This document shows positions 5,721 to 8,340 of a stretch of DNA of 8,340 nt, piece after piece (positions within the stretch are counted from its first letter, which is position 1; each line of letters begins with the position of its first letter). Location: assembly GCA_016202845.1 (NCBI GenBank), contig JACQNW010000137.1:1-8340 (forward strand). The letters are read 5' to 3'. Source of the DNA: Candidatus Aenigmatarchaeota archaeon (GTDB lineage Archaea > Aenigmatarchaeota > Aenigmatarchaeia > GW2011-AR5). The translations under genes were made by a program, and so were the position numbers. The notes under the pieces are model-generated. The model was given only the letters and a program-made list of their open reading frames with translations. It had not been told where the DNA came from and did not search any database.

Positions 5721-6773
5721 ATGCATTATGGTATTGTTGGTTATGGCGCATACGTTCCACGCTTTAGGATTAAAGTCGAGGACATAGCAAAGGTGTGGGG
5801 AGATGATGCAAATGCAATTAAAAACGGGATTGGTGTTTTTGAAAAATCAGTCCCGGACAAGGATGAGGATACAATTACTATCAGCGTCGAAGCTGCCAGA
5901 AATGCCATTTCAAGAGCTGTAACAGCACACGGAGGATTCAATCCCTCAATGATAGGCGCTTTGTTTGTCGGGTCAGAAAGCCACCCTTATGTTGTTAAGC
6001 CGTCAGGTACAGTAGTGGCTGAAGCAATTGGTGCTACTCCAGAAATAAGTATAGTTGACACAGAGTTCGCCTGCAGAGCTGGTACAACTACAATACAGCT
6101 TTGTCTTGGGCTTGTAAAGTCAGGTGAAGTTGATTATGGCATGGCCATAGGTGCGGACACTTCACAGGGCAGGCCTGGCGATGCTCTTGAATATACGGCT
6201 GCTTCAGGCGGCGCAGCATTCATAATAGGTAAAAATCCTGTAGCTTCAATTGATGGCTGGTTCTCATACGTAACCGACACGCCTGATTTTTGGCGCAGGG
6301 AGGGGCAAAAATACCCGTCACATGGCGGTAGATTCACAGGCGAGCCTGCATATTTCCATCACATAGTTTCTGCAGCAAAAGGCCTTTTGAAAAAAACAGG
6401 AACAGAGCCAAAAGACTACAGGTTTGTTGCGTTTCACACTCCAAATGCAAAGTTCCCGCAAAGGGCTGCAAAGTTGTTGGGATTTACAAATGAACAGCTT
6501 ATCCACAGCTTGATAGTCAAAAATATAGGAAATACATATTCAGGCGCTAGCATGTTGGCCTTGGCAAACATACTGGACCATGCAGAGCCTGATGATAAAG
6601 TGCTAATTACATCGTACGGGAGTGGTGCAGGAAGCGATTCTTTCGCGCTGACTGTTACAGACCTGATAAAAAAAGTCCAGCATTCTGCCCCACAAACAAG
6701 CCAGTATGTCAACAGAAAAGAGTATGTTGAATACGGTTCTTACCTGAAGCACAGTGGTGGAATAAATGTCTAA
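5721..6773 (+). CDS. Archaeal-type HMG-CoA synthase
   Basis: Condenses acetoacetyl-CoA with acetyl-CoA to give HMG-CoA in the mevalonate pathway. The 350 residues match the usual archaeal length. The family N-terminus GIVGYGAYVPRFRIK (4-18) follows the chosen Met directly. Catalytic residues are visible: Glu86 in GSESHPY, the acyl-accepting Cys118 in TEFACRAGT, and His239 in VAFHTPNAKFP; the GSGAGSDSFAL segment near the C-terminus closes the thiolase fold. I chose the ATG at 5721 over an in-frame ATG at 5712 and a TTG at 5700, because family alignment and the TATA box spacing both favour it. It is first in an operon with the thiolase (8-base overlap) and the DUF35 protein. In Methanothermococcus these three proteins form one complex with a shared CoA site that passes acetoacetyl-CoA directly. 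Identity is very secure. Confidence 0.96.
   Translation: MHYGIVGYGAYVPRFRIKVEDIAKVWGDDANAIKNGIGVFEKSVPDKDEDTITISVEAARNAISRAVTAHGGFNPSMIGALFVGSESHPYVVKPSGTVVAEAIGATPEISIVDTEFACRAGTTTIQLCLGLVKSGEVDYGMAIGADTSQGRPGDALEYTAASGGAAFIIGKNPVASIDGWFSYVTDTPDFWRREGQKYPSHGGRFTGEPAYFHHIVSAAKGLLKKTGTEPKDYRFVAFHTPNAKFPQRAAKLLGFTNEQLIHSLIVKNIGNTYSGASMLALANILDHAEPDDKVLITSYGSGAGSDSFALTVTDLIKKVQHSAPQTSQYVNRKEYVEYGSYLKHSGGINV
6756..6761 (+). promoter_or_regulatory. Ribosome binding site of the thiolase gene
   Basis: GGTGGA ends four bases before the ATG at 6766, inside the last codons of HMG-CoA synthase. It is a plausible Shine-Dalgarno site for re-initiation at the overlapping start, in contrast to the leaderless first gene of the operon. 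Confidence 0.5.
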
Positions 6774-7929
6774 AAAAGTAGCGATTATTGGCATTGGACA
6801 AACTCATTTTGGTGAGTTGTGGGATCAGTCATTAAGGGACTTGATATTGGAAGCAGGTATCAACTCACTAAAAGATGCTAATATTGATAGAAACCAGATT
6901 AATTCTTTGTTTGTTGGCAATATGTCAGCAGGAAGATTTGCAGGCCAGGAACATGTGGCCGCTCTTGCTGCTGATGTTTTGGGTGTAAATGCTCCTGCAA
7001 CCAGATGTGAGGCAGCATGCGCTTCTGGAAGTGTTGCATTTCGTGCTGCTTATACTTCTATAGTTTCCGGAGAATCCGACATTTCGATGGCTATAGGTGT
7101 GGAAAAAATGACTGATATATCAGGGCCTGGTGCACTCACGTCATTGGCCGCAGCCGGCGACCAGGAATGGGAGGCAGCAATAGGGCTTACTTTTGCAGGA
7201 TTGTATGCTTTGATCGCCAGATGCCATATGCATGAATATGGAACAACATCTGAGCAAATGGCAATGGTCTCTGTTGTTAACCATGAACACGGGAAAAACA
7301 ATCCTTACGCCCAATTTAAAAACCCTATTGCAGTCCAGGATGTTCTTGCATCATCAATGGTGGCAGATCCATTACACCTCCTTGATTGTTCTCCTATTAC
7401 TGACGGGAGTGCTGCAGTTATTCTTGCATCAGAGGAAGTTGCAAAAAAATATAACAACCCAATATGGATTTTGGGAACTGGGCAGGCTGCAGATACGCTA
7501 GCTCTCCATGACAGGAAATCATTTACAGAATTGTTGGCCACAAAGCTTGCTGCCAAACAAGCGTTTGCCACTGCAGGCGCCGATAGAAAAGCAATTGATT
7601 TGTTAGAAGTCCATGATTGTTTTTCCATCAATGAAATTATAGCATTGGAGGACCTTGGTTTTTGTGACAAAGGTAAAGGTGGTAAGTTTGTTGAGGCCGG
7701 CTCTATAAAAGTAGGAAAAGAACTGCCTACAAACACACTGGGAGGCTTAAAGGCAGCTGGCCACCCTGTTGGAGCAACAGGCATAAGGCAATTATGTGAT
7801 ATAACAAAACAGTTGCGCGGCAATGCTCCAAACCAAGTCAAAGGCGCTACAAAAGGCCTTAATTTGAATATTGGTGGTTCTGGTGCCACTGCAGTTGTAA
7901 ATATATTAAGCAGCGATATTGGTGATTAA
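6766..7929 (+). CDS. Acetoacetyl-CoA thiolase, SCP2-like archaeal type
   Basis: Joins two acetyl-CoA into acetoacetyl-CoA, the unfavourable first step of the mevalonate pathway. The 387-residue length is typical. Visible landmarks are the N-terminal AIIGIGQTHFGE, nucleophile Cys85 in CEAACASGS, His283 in EVHDCFSINE, and His333 in GGLKAAGHPVGATG. Where classical bacterial thiolases have a second catalytic cysteine near the C-terminus, this protein has NIGGSG (368-373), as in the SCP2-like archaeal group. The ATG at 6766 overlaps the synthase stop by 8 bases and has a GGTGGA site, pointing to coupled translation. Family precedent says it binds HMG-CoA synthase through the DUF35 protein, and rapid use of its product pulls the reaction forward. 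Related archaeal thiolases acting on other acyl-CoAs exist, but the operon makes this role most likely. Confidence 0.94.
   Translation: MSKKVAIIGIGQTHFGELWDQSLRDLILEAGINSLKDANIDRNQINSLFVGNMSAGRFAGQEHVAALAADVLGVNAPATRCEAACASGSVAFRAAYTSIVSGESDISMAIGVEKMTDISGPGALTSLAAAGDQEWEAAIGLTFAGLYALIARCHMHEYGTTSEQMAMVSVVNHEHGKNNPYAQFKNPIAVQDVLASSMVADPLHLLDCSPITDGSAAVILASEEVAKKYNNPIWILGTGQAADTLALHDRKSFTELLATKLAAKQAFATAGADRKAIDLLEVHDCFSINEIIALEDLGFCDKGKGGKFVEAGSIKVGKELPTNTLGGLKAAGHPVGATGIRQLCDITKQLRGNAPNQVKGATKGLNLNIGGSGATAVVNILSSDIGD
7921..7925 (+). promoter_or_regulatory. Ribosome binding site of the DUF35 gene
   Basis: GGTGA lies four bases before the ATG at 7930, within the last thiolase codons. The thiolase TAA (7927-7929) touches the next ATG with no gap, so translational coupling is likely. 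Confidence 0.4.
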
Positions 7930-8325
7930 ATGCCGCATCATAGTTCAGTATCTATACCGTGGAGATTGAAAAAACACAGATATTTGTTCAAGGGCACAAA
8001 ATGTTCATGTGGGATTTTATATTATCCGCCACGAAAACAATGTTTAGAGTGTGGAAGCACAAATCTGTCTGAGGTGAACATGCCGAATAAAGGCGTAATA
8101 GTTTCTTTTACAAAAATTTCAATAGCGCCTGAGGGATTCAAACACGCTGTTCCTTACATTATTGGTTTAGTAAAATTAGATAATGGTGTGGTTGTTAGTT
8201 CCCATGTTGTTGGAGAAGAAAACAAAATAAAAATAGGCGCGTGTGTAAAAACTGTTTTCAGGTCTTTTTATAAAAACAGTGAAAACGGTGTTATTAATTA
8301 CACAACAAAATTCGAAGTTGTTTGA
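7930..8325 (+). CDS. DUF35 zinc-ribbon / OB-fold scaffold protein
   Basis: A 131-residue non-catalytic partner of the thiolase and HMG-CoA synthase. In the methanogen complex the DUF35 protein bridges both enzymes and supports the shared CoA-binding site. The N-terminal rubredoxin-like ribbon has Cys25, Cys27, Cys38 and Cys41 around the family motif YYPPRKQC (31-38). The C-terminal OB fold follows at about 52-115 (NKGVIVSFTKIS, GLVKLDNGVVVSSHVVG). The first cysteine pair is spaced C-x-C where family members usually show C-x2-C, so zinc binding may be altered or lost; the bases in this stretch give no hint of a frameshift. It starts directly after the thiolase stop and is the last gene of the operon in view. 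Its size and context match the family well. Confidence 0.93.
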   Translation: MPHHSSVSIPWRLKKHRYLFKGTKCSCGILYYPPRKQCLECGSTNLSEVNMPNKGVIVSFTKISIAPEGFKHAVPYIIGLVKLDNGVVVSSHVVGEENKIKIGACVKTVFRSFYKNSENGVINYTTKFEVV

Positions 8326-8340
8326 TTTATAGTTAACCAA
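8326..8340. other. Right window edge, no feature assigned
   Basis: Only 15 AT-rich bases remain after the DUF35 stop. A TTATAG here could belong to a promoter of the next gene, but nothing can be supported from so little sequence. Confidence 0.3.

Noticed and set aside
7305..7889. 194-residue minus-strand open frame inside the thiolase gene
   Set aside because: Antisense to a gene with clear catalytic motifs; its composition (Pro/Ser/Ala-rich) is that of a shadow frame.
1..8340. tRNA, rRNA, insertion sequences, CRISPR arrays
   Set aside because: I saw no cloverleaf-like segment, rRNA motif, transposase domain, terminal inverted repeats or spaced direct repeats.

Overview
The window looks archaeal. 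The evidence is an Hjc-type Holliday junction resolvase, the archaeal-type HMG-CoA synthase / thiolase / DUF35 gene trio, TATA boxes about 24-30 bases upstream of start codons (leaderless or nearly leaderless transcripts), and T-run terminators. The combination of a SpoIIM-like membrane protein, a secreted CWB2 surface protein and a class II HMG-CoA reductase would suit a DPANN-type or other uncultured euryarchaeal-side lineage. That placement is a guess; no marker gene here fixes the phylum.

Layout, left to right. (1) Minus strand 61-1335: class II HMG-CoA reductase, with a short hairpin/T-rich terminator candidate beyond its stop. (2) Plus strand 1409-1795: hjc, divergent from the reductase across a 73-base promoter region. 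(3) 1796-2005: non-coding space between convergent genes, holding T-runs for both strands, a 34-base tract of only G and T, and an imperfect hairpin. (4) Minus strand 2006-2836: SpoIIM-family multi-pass membrane protein. (5) 2837-2912: a compact divergent promoter with a perfect 18-base palindrome shared by the two TATA regions. (6) Plus strand 2913-5651: a 912-residue secreted surface protein with CWB2 repeats, a helical middle part, tyrosine-rich repeats and a Ser/Thr/Gly tail; a run of nine G lies inside the gene. (7) Plus strand 5721-8325: a tightly packed operon of HMG-CoA synthase, acetoacetyl-CoA thiolase and a DUF35 zinc-ribbon/OB protein, with an 8-base overlap and then zero spacing.

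How the genes fit together. The last three genes should make HMG-CoA from acetyl-CoA as one channelling complex, known from methanogen homologues, and the reductase at the left edge converts HMG-CoA to mevalonate. All catalytic residues I looked for are present, so the upper mevalonate route to archaeal isoprenoid lipids looks complete and functional. The pathway genes are split by an envelope pair (SpoIIM-like protein and surface protein) sharing a divergent promoter, plus a DNA repair gene. No wholly new multi-gene system is evident. The least described parts are the surface protein's architecture, its G-tract, and its promoter palindrome.
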